From Chloroflexota bacterium (GTDB lineage: Bacteria > Chloroflexota > Anaerolineae > Anaerolineales > Anaerolineaceae): a stretch of DNA of 64,000 nucleotides. This document shows positions 19,092-27,424 of this stretch, piece by piece (positions within the stretch are counted from its first letter, which is position 1; the number at the start of each line of letters is the position of its first letter). The stretch covers positions 100,792 through 164,791 of the forward strand of contig SLTK01000007.1 in NCBI GenBank assembly GCA_004347695.1. The letters run 5' to 3'. The notes beneath the pieces were generated by a model. The model ran no database searches, had not been told where the DNA came from, and was given only the letters and a program-made list of their open reading frames with translations. The translations under genes and the position numbers were made by a program.

Positions 19092-20363
19092 TCAATCGCG
19101 CTTGAACTTGGAATAGTCTGGTTTGGGCATATCCAGTCCTGCGACGGGCAAGCCATTGAGCGCCTGGACCTTCATACTCAGCCCAAACAGACGGATGAAA
19201 CCTTCCGCGTGGCTTTGATCGTAGACGTCCTCCTGCCCGAAGGTGGCGAAATCTTCGCGATACAGGCTAAAGGGACTCTTGCGGCCGGCGCTGATGATAT
19301 TGCCTTTATAGAGCTTCAACCGCACTGTACCGGTGACAGGGCCCTGGGTGCTGTTCACAAAAGCGTCCAGCGCCTCCCGCAGCGGGGTAAACCACAACCC
19401 GTTGTAGGTCAGTTCGGCATATTTGTTGGCAACCCCTTGCTTGAAGTGCAGGGTTTCCCGGTCCAGCACCATCGACTCAAGATCCTGGTGGGCGTAGAGC
19501 AGGATGGTTCCACCGGGGGTCTCATACACGCCGTGCGACTTCATCCCGACCAGGCGGTTTTCCACCAGATCGGCGCGGCCAATTCCGTGCGCGCCGCCGA
19601 TGGCATTCAAAGTCTCGATCACTTTCGCCGGAGACAACTTTTCGCCATTTACCGCCACCGGATTCCCGCTCTCGAACTCAATTTCCACGTACACGGGTTC
19701 ATCCGGCGCATTCTCAGGCGAGGTGCTGAGTTGGAACATGCTCTCTTCAGGTTCGTTCCACGGATCCTCGAGCAAGCCGCCTTCATGCGAAAGGTGCCAG
19801 AGGTTCGAATCGCGGCTGTAGATGGCTTTTACGGTGGCCGTCACCGGCACATTGTGTTTGGCGGCATAGGCTATGGCATCTTCACGTGAGGAGATTTCCC
19901 ATTCGCGCCAGGGGGCAATGATCTTCAGACGGGGATCTAAAGCCATCACGGTCAGTTCAAACCGGACCTGATCGTTGCCCTTGCCAGTCGCTCCGTGCGC
20001 TACTGCATCCGCGCCCACCTCATGCGCCACATCCACCATGTGTTTGGCAATCAGGGGCCGCGCCACAGAAGTACCGAGCAGGTATTTATGCTCATAAACT
20101 GCGCCGGCTTTCAGCATGGGAAAGATATAGTCACTGGCAAGCTCATCACACAGATCATGCACAATCAATTGGCTGGCGCCGCTGTTGAGCGCTTTTTGCT
20201 CCAACCCGCCTAAATTCTCATCGCTCTGACCTACATTGGCGCAGAAACACACAACCTCACAACCGTAATTTTCCTTGAGCCAGGGAACGATCACCGACGT
20301 GTCGAGCCCGCCCGAGTAGGCCAGGACGACTTTTTTGACTTGCTGTTTTGTAGGTGCCTTCAT
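19092..20363 (-). CDS. argG: argininosuccinate synthase
   Basis: Joins citrulline and aspartate using ATP. The 423-residue protein carries the PP-loop [19 protein letters not shown] and the [18 protein letters not shown] block. The length is normal for the family. GGAGG lies 8 bases before the ATG. It is the first gene of the arginine operon, downstream of a leader peptide and terminator that suggest attenuation. Confidence 0.97.
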   Translation of the reverse strand: MKAPTKQQVKKVVLAYSGGLDTSVIVPWLKENYGCEVVCFCANVGQSDENLGGLEQKALNSGASQLIVHDLCDELASDYIFPMLKAGAVYEHKYLLGTSVARPLIAKHMVDVAHEVGADAVAHGATGKGNDQVRFELTVMALDPRLKIIAPWREWEISSREDAIAYAAKHNVPVTATVKAIYSRDSNLWHLSHEGGLLEDPWNEPEESMFQLSTSPENAPDEPVYVEIEFESGNPVAVNGEKLSPAKVIETLNAIGGAHGIGRADLVENRLVGMKSHGVYETPGGTILLYAHQDLESMVLDRETLHFKQGVANKYAELTYNGLWFTPLREALDAFVNSTQGPVTGTVRLKLYKGNIISAGRKSPFSLYREDFATFGQEDVYDQSHAEGFIRLFGLSMKVQALNGLPVAGLDMPKPDYSKFKRD

Positions 20364-20391
20364 TAATTAAACCTCCGAATCTGAATGGATC

Positions 20392-20424
20392 AAAAAAAAC
20401 AGCCCTCCTGTGAAGGAGGGCTGT
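20392..20424 (-). terminator. intrinsic terminator in the arginine operon leader (attenuator)
   Basis: A 10-bp stem (20399-20408 with 20415-20424; core CAGCCCTCC/GGAGGGCTG) with a 6-nt loop is followed on the minus strand by a run of seven T residues. It lies between the leader peptide and the argG ribosome-binding site, downstream of the operon promoter. It must therefore be read through for the operon to be expressed. Confidence 0.85.
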
Positions 20425-20466
20425 TATGCTGACTTTTACTGGTATTTCAGTACGTTCTATCCGTCG

Positions 20467-20547
20467 TCAATAACAAGATATCCCAACCTTCAGAGGGGAA
20501 GTGGGTAACGGACGACGGGTACGAGGGAACGACTTCGTGGTGAACAT
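20467..20547 (-). CDS. arginine operon leader peptide (26 codons)
   Basis: A short frame begins with ATG at 20547 and ends TGA at 20467. Codons 9-12 read Arg-Thr-Arg-Arg, all three arginines as CGT. The promoter -10 box ends at 20558, so the transcript would start only about four bases before the ATG and be almost leaderless. The Arg codons overlap CCGTCGTC (20518-20511 on the transcript), which can pair with GACGACGG (20468-20461) at the leader stop codon. A ribosome stalled at Arg codons would therefore change the fold ahead of the terminator. This is the design of classical amino-acid attenuation; function is inferred. Confidence 0.65.
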   Translation of the reverse strand: MFTTKSFPRTRRPLPTSPLKVGISCY

Positions 20548-20557
20548 ATTAGCGCGT

Positions 20558-20585
20558 ATTCTACCACCTTAGTCAAATGTGTCAA
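20558..20585 (-). promoter_or_regulatory. sigma-70-type promoter of the arginine operon
   Basis: TTGACA (20585-20580), a 16-bp spacer and TAGAAT (20563-20558) on the minus strand, directly upstream of the leader peptide. Confidence 0.7.
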
Positions 20586-20690
20586 TAGTAAAGCAACCCT
20601 GAATTTATATTTCGTCCGCAGCCCTATTTAATGGGCAGCTACATACCAGGTAACATTACTACTCCTTTGGTTTCACTGAATGGTCGGCCA

Positions 20691-21539
20691 TCAGGACCTG
20701 TCTTTTGCCTGGGCAAGCACATATTCAACCATCAGGGCTGGAATATTGACCCCGGTGGTGGTGATGCTGTTACGAAATTCCATGGTGTGGTTCACCTCGT
20801 TGACCGTCAGGCCATTTTCGCTCTCGAAAACGTCAATCGCCAGCAACCCGCCGCCCATGGCTCGCGCGGTGCGGCGGCAAATTTCACTGAGTTCGGGCGT
20901 AAGCGGACAGTTCGAGGCAATCCCACCGCGTGCGGTGTTGGTGATCCAGTTTTCGGAAGTGCGGTAAATGGCCGCAATGGGCTCCTCGCCCACCACGAAA
21001 GCACGGATATCCCGGCCGGGCTTGTTGACATATTCCTGAACGTAAAAAACCTGGTGATTCACGCCAAGAGCGGCTTTGTGTTCGATGAACCCCTCGGCGG
21101 ATTGGCGGTCGTCGACCCTGGCCAGCAGGCGCCCCCAGGACCCGATGACCGGTTTGAGCACACAGGGGTAACCGAGCGTTTCCACGGCCTGGAGCGCGGA
21201 TTCTTCGTCGAAAGCCATCAAGACCCGGGGGGTGGGGATATTCTCCCGGACGAGAATCTGGCTGGTGACATACTTGTCGCCGCAGCGCTCAGCCACCTGC
21301 GCGGAATTAACCACCAAAACCCCGTTGGCTTCGTATATTTTCGAAATATACAGCCCGCGCGAGTAGGAAACGGAACGCTCAAAGAGCACGTCTACCGGCT
21401 CATCCAAGTGTGAAATATCAAAAAAACGGTCGCCGTCGTTAATCCGGATGAGATGGACATCCGCGTGTTTTTCCAACTCATCCAGCAAATATTTTTCTTC
21501 GACGCGCAGCCGGGTGTATAAAAAGCCAACTTGAATCAT
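20691..21539 (-). CDS. lysX: LysW-aminoadipate ligase, ATP-grasp (LysX)
   Basis: A second RimK/LysX-family ATP-grasp ligase (282 residues), clearly paralogous to the one at 16605-17468. Shared blocks include [24 protein letters not shown] and Asn-Glu-Val-Asn-His-Thr-Met-Glu-Phe. It is the last gene of an operon making 2-aminoadipate precursors, so aminoadipate is the likely substrate (first LysW step of lysine synthesis). GGAGG lies 6 bases before the ATG. It overlaps the preceding dehydrogenase gene by 4 bases. Confidence 0.88.
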   Translation of the reverse strand: MIQVGFLYTRLRVEEKYLLDELEKHADVHLIRINDGDRFFDISHLDEPVDVLFERSVSYSRGLYISKIYEANGVLVVNSAQVAERCGDKYVTSQILVRENIPTPRVLMAFDEESALQAVETLGYPCVLKPVIGSWGRLLARVDDRQSAEGFIEHKAALGVNHQVFYVQEYVNKPGRDIRAFVVGEEPIAAIYRTSENWITNTARGGIASNCPLTPELSEICRRTARAMGGGLLAIDVFESENGLTVNEVNHTMEFRNSITTTGVNIPALMVEYVLAQAKDRS

Positions 21540-22591
21540 TCTTTACCTCCAACCCCTTCCATTCTGTGCGCCAGACCCGCATCCATTTGGGTATGCAATT
21601 GCCGGATAACGATTTGCGTAAAATCCCGGGTGGATAGGCTGCCGCCCAGGTCCGGTGTAACCTGACCGGAGGCGATGCAGGCATCAATGGCGCTGCGCAG
21701 TTGGGCAGCATGGCCGGGTTCGCCGATATGGTCGAACAGCATGGCGGCTGCCATGAAAGTGGCAGTCGGATTGGCGATCCCTTTGCCTGCCAGGGCTGGC
21801 GCGCTGCCATGAACCGGCTCGAATACGGACGCCTGCAAGCCGATGTTCCCCGAAGCCGCCACGCCCAACCCGCCAACGAACATACAGGCTTCATCCGAAA
21901 GGATATCGCCGAACAAGTTCGTCGTCACGATCACTTCGAATTGTTCCGGCGCGCGAACCAGTTCCATGGCGCAGGCATCCACCAGCATTTCCTGCATCAG
22001 GATGGATGGATATTCCTCAGCCACTTCAAACGCTACCTGACGGAAAAGGCCGCACGTCTGGCGCAGGACATTGGCTTTATGAACGACATGCACTTTCTTT
22101 CGTCCCTGCTGGATGGCAAGCTCGAAGGCCTTACGAAGGATGCGTTCCGAACCGCGCCGGGTGATGACCCGTTCCGTGATCGCCCGATTGCCATCCTCCT
22201 CGACCCGCTCGCTGCCAGCGTACAGCCCTTCGGTGTTTTCGCGCACGATCACCATGTCAATGTCCGGTCGGGAGGACGGGTGGCGGATGGAATGAATCGG
22301 TCGGAGATTGGCATAAAGTTCAAGCTCCTGCCGCATGCGCACCACTGGCGAAAAATAACCGGGGATGTTGGGAGGGGTGGTTACCGCGCCAAGCAGGGCA
22401 GCATCCGAAGCGCAAATGGCCTCCAGCGTAGCCGGCGGCAGCGGGGTACCATGCCGTTGATAAGCCGAGAACCCGATCTCAGCCCGGGTAAATTCCAGAT
22501 CGATCGGCAGGGCTTTCAATACCTCTGCGGCGCGCTCGACCATCTCCGGCCCGATGCCATCGCCAATAAGCAGACAAATCCGATGACCCAT
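21536..22591 (-). CDS. homoisocitrate dehydrogenase (LeuB/Icd family)
   Basis: A 351-residue beta-decarboxylating dehydrogenase using NAD(P). Motifs include Gly-Asp-Gly-Ile-Gly-Pro-Glu near the N-terminus, the substrate-loop arginines around Arg-Met-Arg-Gln-Glu-Leu, the Val-Arg-Glu-Asn-Thr-Glu-Gly-Leu-Tyr block, and [10 protein letters not shown]. The Asn-Thr-Glu-Gly form is the one usual in homoisocitrate/isocitrate-type enzymes. Together with the homocitrate synthase and aconitase-like genes it would yield 2-oxoadipate. 3-isopropylmalate dehydrogenase remains possible. AAGGAG precedes the ATG. Confidence 0.82.
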   Translation of the reverse strand: MGHRICLLIGDGIGPEMVERAAEVLKALPIDLEFTRAEIGFSAYQRHGTPLPPATLEAICASDAALLGAVTTPPNIPGYFSPVVRMRQELELYANLRPIHSIRHPSSRPDIDMVIVRENTEGLYAGSERVEEDGNRAITERVITRRGSERILRKAFELAIQQGRKKVHVVHKANVLRQTCGLFRQVAFEVAEEYPSILMQEMLVDACAMELVRAPEQFEVIVTTNLFGDILSDEACMFVGGLGVAASGNIGLQASVFEPVHGSAPALAGKGIANPTATFMAAAMLFDHIGEPGHAAQLRSAIDACIASGQVTPDLGGSLSTRDFTQIVIRQLHTQMDAGLAHRMEGVGGKE

Positions 22592-22600
22592 TCTTCTCCT

Positions 22601-23098
22601 TTACGCCATCAGCTCTTGAACATCATGATTTTTGAGGAAATTGACGATGCCCCCGGCTTCCGCAATCTTCATGACGAAGGCCGGCAGCGGGCGAGCCTGA
22701 TAGACATGCCCATTGGTCAGGTTGTGAATTTTTCCGGTGGCAAGATCGACCTCGACCTCGTCGCCTTCAGTGATATCCGCAGCCGCCGCCGGGCATTCCA
22801 GGATTGGCAGGCCGATATTGATGGCGTTCCGGAAGAAAATGCGGGCATAGGACGCCGCGATAACACACTTGGCCTGCGATCCTTTGATTGCCACCGGGGC
22901 ATGCTCACGCGAAGAACCGCAGCCAAAGTTTTGCCCGCCCACGACCACATCATCCGGCTTGACCCTGGCGGCATAATCGGGTTTCACCTCGCAAAAAACG
23001 TTTTTGGCCAGTTCGAGCGGGTCGATCGTGATGTTGAACCGGCCAGGAATGATCTCGTCGGTGTTCATATTTTCGCCAAAAGTCCAGGCTTTTCCCAT
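22601..23098 (-). CDS. hacB: homoaconitase small subunit (LeuD/HacB family)
   Basis: A 165-residue swivel-domain subunit. It has Phe-Gly-Cys-Gly-Ser-Ser-Arg-Glu-His-Ala-Pro, the family signature, near 58-68, and Asn-Ala-Ile-Asn-Ile-Gly-Leu-Pro. It forms the aconitase-like isomerase with the large subunit upstream. The operon context suggests homocitrate-to-homoisocitrate conversion over isopropylmalate isomerisation. AAGGAG lies 7 bases upstream of the ATG. Confidence 0.88.
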   Translation of the reverse strand: MGKAWTFGENMNTDEIIPGRFNITIDPLELAKNVFCEVKPDYAARVKPDDVVVGGQNFGCGSSREHAPVAIKGSQAKCVIAASYARIFFRNAINIGLPILECPAAAADITEGDEVEVDLATGKIHNLTNGHVYQARPLPAFVMKIAEAGGIVNFLKNHDVQELMA

Positions 23099-23130
23099 AT
23101 CAGGCTCCTTATAATGGAATGGATGACTTA

Positions 23131-24381
23131 TCAGGCCAGGTAAGGCCGGGGATCGGTTATTTTTCCGGTCAGAGCGGCTGCCGCAGCGGAAGCCGGGCTG
23201 GCAAGATAAATCTCTGACAGCGGGCTGCCCATGCGGCCAATAAAGTTGCGGTTCATGGTGGTCAGAGCGCGTTCACCGGGAGCCAGCACGCCGCCATGTC
23301 GCCCGATGCAGGCGCCGCAGCCGGTGCCGGTTACGGTGCAGCCGGCATCCATCAGGATTTCGATCAGGCCGCTCTGTAGCGCTTTTTTATAAATTTTGGC
23401 TGAGGCAGGCGTGACGATCACGCGCGTGTGCGGGTGCACCGTTTTACCCTGGAGGATGCCGGCCACTATTTCAAGATCTTCATAACGCGCGTTCGTGCAG
23501 GTGCCGATATAGACCTCATCGACCGCCAGACCTTCGACCTCTCGCAGGGCTTTGGCGTTATCCACATCCGGGTGGCAGGCCACCTGCGGCTCGATGGTCG
23601 AAACATCGATGGCGATGATTTTTTCGTACTGCGGATGAACCGGATGGATTTGTTCATAACTTCCCTGTGCGCGGGTCTCGACTTTCAGATAATCAAGAGT
23701 AACTTCATCCGCTGCGATCAGCCCGCATTTGGCACCAATCTCAGTGGACATGTTCGAAAGGACGATGCGTTCGTGTATGGGCAGACGGTCGATATAATCG
23801 CCGCCAAACTCGATGGAACGGTAGGTTCCGCCGTCCATGCCAAGTTTCCCGGCAATGAAGATCATCACATCCTTGGCAAAGACGCCCGGCTGGGTTACGC
23901 CGCTCAACTCAATTCGAATAGTTTGGGGAACGCTAAACCAGCACTTGCCGGTTACCCAGGCCACGCCGATTTCGGTCGAGCCGAACCCGGCGCCAAATGC
24001 GCCCAATGCGCCGTAGGTGTTTGAATGCGAATCCGCTCCAATCACAATGGCGCCGGGGGTGATAAAACCCTCTTCGATCATCACCTGATGGCAAACGCCC
24101 TGGTGAAAGAACTGGGTGATACCCTGTTCCTTCATAAAATCCAGGCCCTTTTTCTGGGCTTCGGCCGCCAGCAGGTTTGGCGCCGGGTAGGCGTGATCAA
24201 AATGGATAACGATTTTATTTTTATCGAATATCGGCTTCCCGATTTCCCGAAAGGCCTTGATCGCCAGCGGGGTAGTGTTGTCGTGGCTCATAATGGTATC
24301 AACATCCACAAGCAAGATCTCGCCGGCATGCACTTCGCGCCCGGCTTTGCGTGAAAAAATCTCTTCAACCAGAGTTCCCAT
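23131..24381 (-). CDS. hacA: homoaconitase large subunit (LeuC/HacA family)
   Basis: A 4Fe-4S isomerase subunit of about 416 residues. The cluster cysteines lie in Gly-Thr-Cys-Thr-Asn-Ala-Arg and in Gly-Cys-Gly-Ala-Cys-Ile-Gly-Arg-His-Gly-Gly. His-Asp/His-Asn substrate motifs (Ser-His-Asp-Asn-Thr, Asp-Ser-His-Ser-Asn-Thr-Tyr-Gly) are present. The ATG at 24381 is preferred because GGAGG lies 6 bases upstream; two earlier in-frame ATG codons would overlap the preceding gene more. It overlaps the homocitrate synthase gene by 17 bases. Confidence 0.9.
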   Translation of the reverse strand: MGTLVEEIFSRKAGREVHAGEILLVDVDTIMSHDNTTPLAIKAFREIGKPIFDKNKIVIHFDHAYPAPNLLAAEAQKKGLDFMKEQGITQFFHQGVCHQVMIEEGFITPGAIVIGADSHSNTYGALGAFGAGFGSTEIGVAWVTGKCWFSVPQTIRIELSGVTQPGVFAKDVMIFIAGKLGMDGGTYRSIEFGGDYIDRLPIHERIVLSNMSTEIGAKCGLIAADEVTLDYLKVETRAQGSYEQIHPVHPQYEKIIAIDVSTIEPQVACHPDVDNAKALREVEGLAVDEVYIGTCTNARYEDLEIVAGILQGKTVHPHTRVIVTPASAKIYKKALQSGLIEILMDAGCTVTGTGCGACIGRHGGVLAPGERALTTMNRNFIGRMGSPLSEIYLASPASAAAAALTGKITDPRPYLA

Positions 24382-25771
24382 TATTGCCTCCATTGCCATT
24401 TGCAGAATATTTTTTCAATATCACCCGCGTTTCGGTGTGTTTCACACCGGCTACAGTGCGCAATTGATCGATCAGATTGTTCAGCGCCATCACATTATCG
24501 ACATTGACGATGGCGCTGATGTCATAATCGCCGGTGACCTCGTAAACGTTGTTGACCTGATGGAAGCCGCGCAACCGGCGTACCACAGAGGGGATATACA
24601 CGTGAGATTCGGTCTCCACCATCACCAGCGCATGGATGTCATGCGGGATGACATCGATTACCCGGCCGGTAACCTGTTCGGCAATATCGATAATGTCGGT
24701 ATCAAAGAGCTGTTTGCTGTTTTCGTCCAGGTTTTTGATGCGAGAGACGATTACTTCCAGTTCTGCCGGGCTGACCTCGACACCATATTCATCCAGCCTG
24801 GCAGCTACCGCGCTTTTGCCGGTATATTTGTCGATGACGATTTTTCGCTCGCGGCCCAAAAGGGCGGGATCGAAAGGTTCATAAGTACGCGCGTCTTTCA
24901 AAACCCCGTCGGTATGAACCCCGCTTTTGTGGGTGAAGGCATTCTGCCCGGTGATGGGCTTATTGGGCGCCAGGAAAACCCCTGAAACTTTTTCGATATA
25001 GCTGGAGACAGGCACCAGAGGCAGGATGTTGTATTGTTCGACCTTTTCCAGGTTGTTTAATGCCAGAATGGTTTCAGCCAGATCGGGAATGCCGGCGCGT
25101 TCACCCATGCCGTTGACAGTCGTGTGAATGCAGTCGGCCCCGGCGCGGATACCCGCCAGGGCATTAGCCAGCGCCAGTCCGTAGTCATTATGGCAATGCA
25201 AATCAATTTTGCAGGGCAGAAGATTTTCCCGTAGCGCGCGAACCTGTTCGTACATCGTATGCGGCTGCATGATACCTAACGTGTCGGCAAAGCTGATCCG
25301 GTCAGCGCCGGCCTGGATGGCGGCATTGCAAACCCTGACCAGGAAGTCAAAATCAGTGCGGGTGGCATCCTCAGGTGTATAGCGAACCTTGAGCCCCAGG
25401 CTGCGGGCGTAGGTAATCTGCTCGCGAATAATCTGGATGGCTTCATCCGGCGTCTTATGAAGCTTGGCGTCCAGATGAATTTTCGACGTGGCGTAGAAGA
25501 TCGCCACCCGGTCGGCGCCGCAGGCTTTGGCCTTGTCGATCCCTTTTTTGGTTGCCATGGAATGCGCCACAATTTCGGCTTTTAGTCCCAGCCCCGCAAT
25601 CTTTTCAACTGCAACGGCAATGCCGGGTGATACGCACGGGTCCCCGGCCTCGATCATCTCCACGCCAACCTGGTCCAGCAGGCGAGCAATTTCCAGCTTT
25701 TCTTGTAGAGTGAAACTGACATAGGGGGTCTGTTCGCCTTCGCGCAGGGTGCTATCCAAAATTTCAACCAT
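24365..25771 (-). CDS. homocitrate synthase with C-terminal RAM (Lrp/AsnC-type) domain
   Basis: First gene of the lysine operon; condenses 2-oxoglutarate and acetyl-CoA. The N-terminal TIM barrel carries Asp-Ser-Thr-Leu-Arg-Glu-Gly-Glu-Gln-Thr, Leu-His-Cys-His-Asn-Asp-Tyr-Gly (metal HxH) and Asn-Gly-Met-Gly-Glu-Arg-Ala-Gly. Residues about 380-455 are an Lrp/AsnC-like ligand-binding (RAM) domain, with Gly-Asp-Tyr-Asp-Ile-Ser-Ala-Ile-Val and Val-Ala-Gly-Val-Lys-His-Thr-Glu-Thr. It replaces the LeuA regulatory domain. RAM domains bind amino acids, so lysine feedback is likely (inference). A Gly/Asn-rich tail ends the protein. 2-isopropylmalate synthase is the alternative. Confidence 0.87.
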   Translation of the reverse strand: MVEILDSTLREGEQTPYVSFTLQEKLEIARLLDQVGVEMIEAGDPCVSPGIAVAVEKIAGLGLKAEIVAHSMATKKGIDKAKACGADRVAIFYATSKIHLDAKLHKTPDEAIQIIREQITYARSLGLKVRYTPEDATRTDFDFLVRVCNAAIQAGADRISFADTLGIMQPHTMYEQVRALRENLLPCKIDLHCHNDYGLALANALAGIRAGADCIHTTVNGMGERAGIPDLAETILALNNLEKVEQYNILPLVPVSSYIEKVSGVFLAPNKPITGQNAFTHKSGVHTDGVLKDARTYEPFDPALLGRERKIVIDKYTGKSAVAARLDEYGVEVSPAELEVIVSRIKNLDENSKQLFDTDIIDIAEQVTGRVIDVIPHDIHALVMVETESHVYIPSVVRRLRGFHQVNNVYEVTGDYDISAIVNVDNVMALNNLIDQLRTVAGVKHTETRVILKKYSANGNGGNNGNSG

Positions 25772-25787
25772 GATTTTCCTCGAACGA

Positions 25788-25828
25788 ATTAAAAATAAAA
25801 TGCGCCCTCCGGTATCGGAGAGCGCATT
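25788..25828 (-). terminator. intrinsic terminator in the lysine operon leader (attenuator)
   Basis: The stem AATGCGC-C-CTCCG (25799-25811) pairs with CGGAG-A-GCGCATT (25816-25828) around a GTAT loop, with one mismatch. On the minus strand it is followed by TTATTTTTAAT. It lies between the leader peptide and the homocitrate synthase start, so it is an attenuator and not an operon end. A second hairpin, CAGGCGG-AAT-CCGCCTG (25846-25862), lies just upstream. Confidence 0.85.
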
Positions 25829-25865
25829 GGGTTTCAGGATTTGACCAGGCGGAATCCGCCTGTGT

Positions 25866-25982
25866 TTAGCTAGACCTGTTTAACCAATAACTGCCCACGT
25901 ATCCGATCACCGAAGATCCAGATGTGGGCTGGCGCTTAGCCTTGGCCTCAAAACCAACAGGGGTGTTCGCTGGGCTTACCAT
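25866..25982 (-). CDS. putative lysine operon leader peptide (38 codons)
   Basis: A frame runs from ATG at 25982 to TAA at 25866 between the operon promoter and the terminator. The -10 box ends 10 bases before the ATG, so the message would be nearly leaderless, as for the arginine leader. Codons 13-17 read Ala-Lys-Ala-Lys-Arg. Two Lys codons in a cluster are suggestive but not decisive for lysine sensing. No lysine-riboswitch or T-box consensus was recognised in this stretch. Confidence 0.45.
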   Translation of the reverse strand: MVSPANTPVGFEAKAKRQPTSGSSVIGYVGSYWLNRSS

Positions 25983-25992
25983 AATGTGCTGG

Positions 25993-26021
25993 TTTATACA
26001 CAGTTATGCAGGATATGTCAA
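25993..26021 (-). promoter_or_regulatory. strong sigma-70-type promoter of the lysine operon
   Basis: TTGACA (26021-26016), a 17-bp spacer and TATAAA (25998-25993) on the minus strand, upstream of the leader peptide and attenuator. Confidence 0.8.
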
Positions 26022-26026
26022 GCTTT

Positions 26027-26215
26027 TTATGGAAGTTTCTCTAAACTATTCCTGAATTCGCGAAGAAGCTGTTCAAGCGACCGATCTGTTTGTTCTCCCT
26101 GCGCTGATTGTTGCCGGGAAGCCCGCACCTGCCGGTAGGGAACAGCTTCCGCCCCGTCCTGTATATATGGAGAATACTTTTGGGACAACCCCACCTGACT
26201 GAAAATTTCGGCCGG
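26027..26215 (-). other. in-frame open continuation after the zinc-ribbon protein stop codon
   Basis: Directly after the TAA of the zinc-ribbon gene, the same frame stays open for 62 codons to a TAA at 26029-26027. The sequence is protein-like, with Gln-Lys-Tyr-Ser-Pro-Tyr-Ile-Gln-Asp and a final amphipathic helix Ser-Leu-Glu-Gln-Leu-Leu-Arg-Glu-Phe. It could be a C-terminal extension cut off by a nonsense mutation, a readthrough product, a separate small gene (a GTG lies near its start), or chance. Confidence 0.35.
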
Positions 26216-27424
26216 TTATTCCTTTGGAGAAGTCAGCGGCGTCCAGGTCTGATTCGAACCGATATTGGGGTTGAAATTGGGATCATCGCTCAGAATATAC
26301 TCGCCCAGCGGCGTCGACCAGGCCTGGCTATATCCGGATGGAAGCTCGACGTTTTGACCCGTGTTCGGGTCATAGTAAGGATCCACGCCGCGGATGGACT
26401 GACTGAAATTTTCAGACATCCGATCATAAGCCGCGGAGCGCTCCTGCCAGCCTTTCATATTCATATCGCTGATTTCATTGAAAGTGCGGCTGATCTGGCG
26501 GGAAAGTGCGCCAATTTGGTCGATGGAGCGCAGCTTGTTATTCGTCAAACCTTGAATGACCTGCTGAACAACCGCCGTCCAGGCCGGGTTGAGCTTGATC
26601 GAAGTGGCAATCGCTCGATAGAGATCAGCGTAACTTTCCAACTGTTCGCGGCTGGATCGGAAACTGGTCACGTGTCCCATACTCCAGTAGATGTTTTCCA
26701 TGTTGCCAAACATGCCCGGAGCAAGTATCCGGGTGTATTCCGCCACCCCGGCCATTTCTTCAGCCATAGGCTGGTTATTGAAAGTGTAATGCAGACGCAT
26801 TCGCACCGAGTCGGTTGAATACTGTCCGCCTTGCGCCTGGTTGGCCTGCTCATGGGTGACAAACTGCTGCAGCTCAGTGGCCGGCCCTTCATCGACAATC
26901 GCCAGATCGGGCGCCCTGCGGTAGCGCGGCAGGACAACCTGGCGCATCACATCGCGAGCCGCCTGCGGTTTGCGCACTTCATAGCCAAAATAAAGGCTGC
27001 CCGCTGGCATGCTCATTTGCATCATAAAATTATTCGTCCAGGTGAAATATAGGAATGGAAACGCCTCGAAAACATCCTGGCTGTCGGGATTGGCAATTTG
27101 TAGACTGATCTGAACGGGTGCGGCCGGACGGGTGGGTACCCAGGTGACGCCGCCGCTCACCTGCCAACCCTTGGGTACCAGAATAGAAAAAGCCTCCAGG
27201 CCGGATTGAGGATCATAATACGCGAATGAGTTGAGGGTCAGGCCGTTAACGACGGTGCTGGAATTTTGGCGATTACCGGATTGAGACCCCTGGTTGCCAG
27301 CAGATCGCTTCAGAATCAGCTTTGCCCCGCAGTACTGGCAAGTCAGCTTATCCCCTTCATCCTGAAGGGTTGCTCCGCAGCGCGGACAATCCAGGCGGAT
27401 AAATTCATTCTGATTGCTTGTCAT
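26216..27424 (-). CDS. zinc-ribbon protein of unknown function
   Basis: A 402-residue protein with an N-terminal zinc ribbon, Cys-Pro-Arg-Cys ... Cys-Gln-Tyr-Cys (about 15-33). A Ser/Gln/Asn-rich linker and a long predominantly beta region (about 60-250) follow. The C-terminal part contains Tyr-Tyr-Asp-Pro-Asn-Thr-Gly-Gln and ends Asn-Gln-Thr-Trp-Thr-Pro-Leu. No signal peptide or transmembrane segment is seen. The layout resembles bacterial zinc-ribbon proteins whose function is not known. GGGAGGA lies upstream of the ATG. See the in-frame continuation at 26027-26215. Confidence 0.75.
   Translation of the reverse strand: MTSNQNEFIRLDCPRCGATLQDEGDKLTCQYCGAKLILKRSAGNQGSQSGNRQNSSTVVNGLTLNSFAYYDPQSGLEAFSILVPKGWQVSGGVTWVPTRPAAPVQISLQIANPDSQDVFEAFPFLYFTWTNNFMMQMSMPAGSLYFGYEVRKPQAARDVMRQVVLPRYRRAPDLAIVDEGPATELQQFVTHEQANQAQGGQYSTDSVRMRLHYTFNNQPMAEEMAGVAEYTRILAPGMFGNMENIYWSMGHVTSFRSSREQLESYADLYRAIATSIKLNPAWTAVVQQVIQGLTNNKLRSIDQIGALSRQISRTFNEISDMNMKGWQERSAAYDRMSENFSQSIRGVDPYYDPNTGQNVELPSGYSQAWSTPLGEYILSDDPNFNPNIGSNQTWTPLTSPKE

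Noticed and set aside
19800..19815. tRNA-like GGTTCGAATC sequence
   Set aside because: It lies inside argG coding sequence and no cloverleaf can be built around it; no tRNA gene was found in the window.
20399..20424. Terminator belonging to the upstream lysine operon
   Set aside because: A good promoter lies between lysX and this hairpin, and the hairpin sits just before the argG ribosome-binding site, so an attenuator role fits better.
20392..20585. T-box or riboswitch in the arginine leader
   Set aside because: No T-box consensus or riboswitch core was recognised; the leader frame with Arg codons explains the terminator better.
20631..21413. 260-codon plus-strand open frame opposite lysX
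   Set aside because: It mirrors the ATP-grasp gene on the other strand and has no recognisable domain.
21701..23143. 480-codon plus-strand open frame
   Set aside because: It lies antisense to the dehydrogenase and homoaconitase genes, whose motifs are clear; the frame is a shadow of high-GC codon use.
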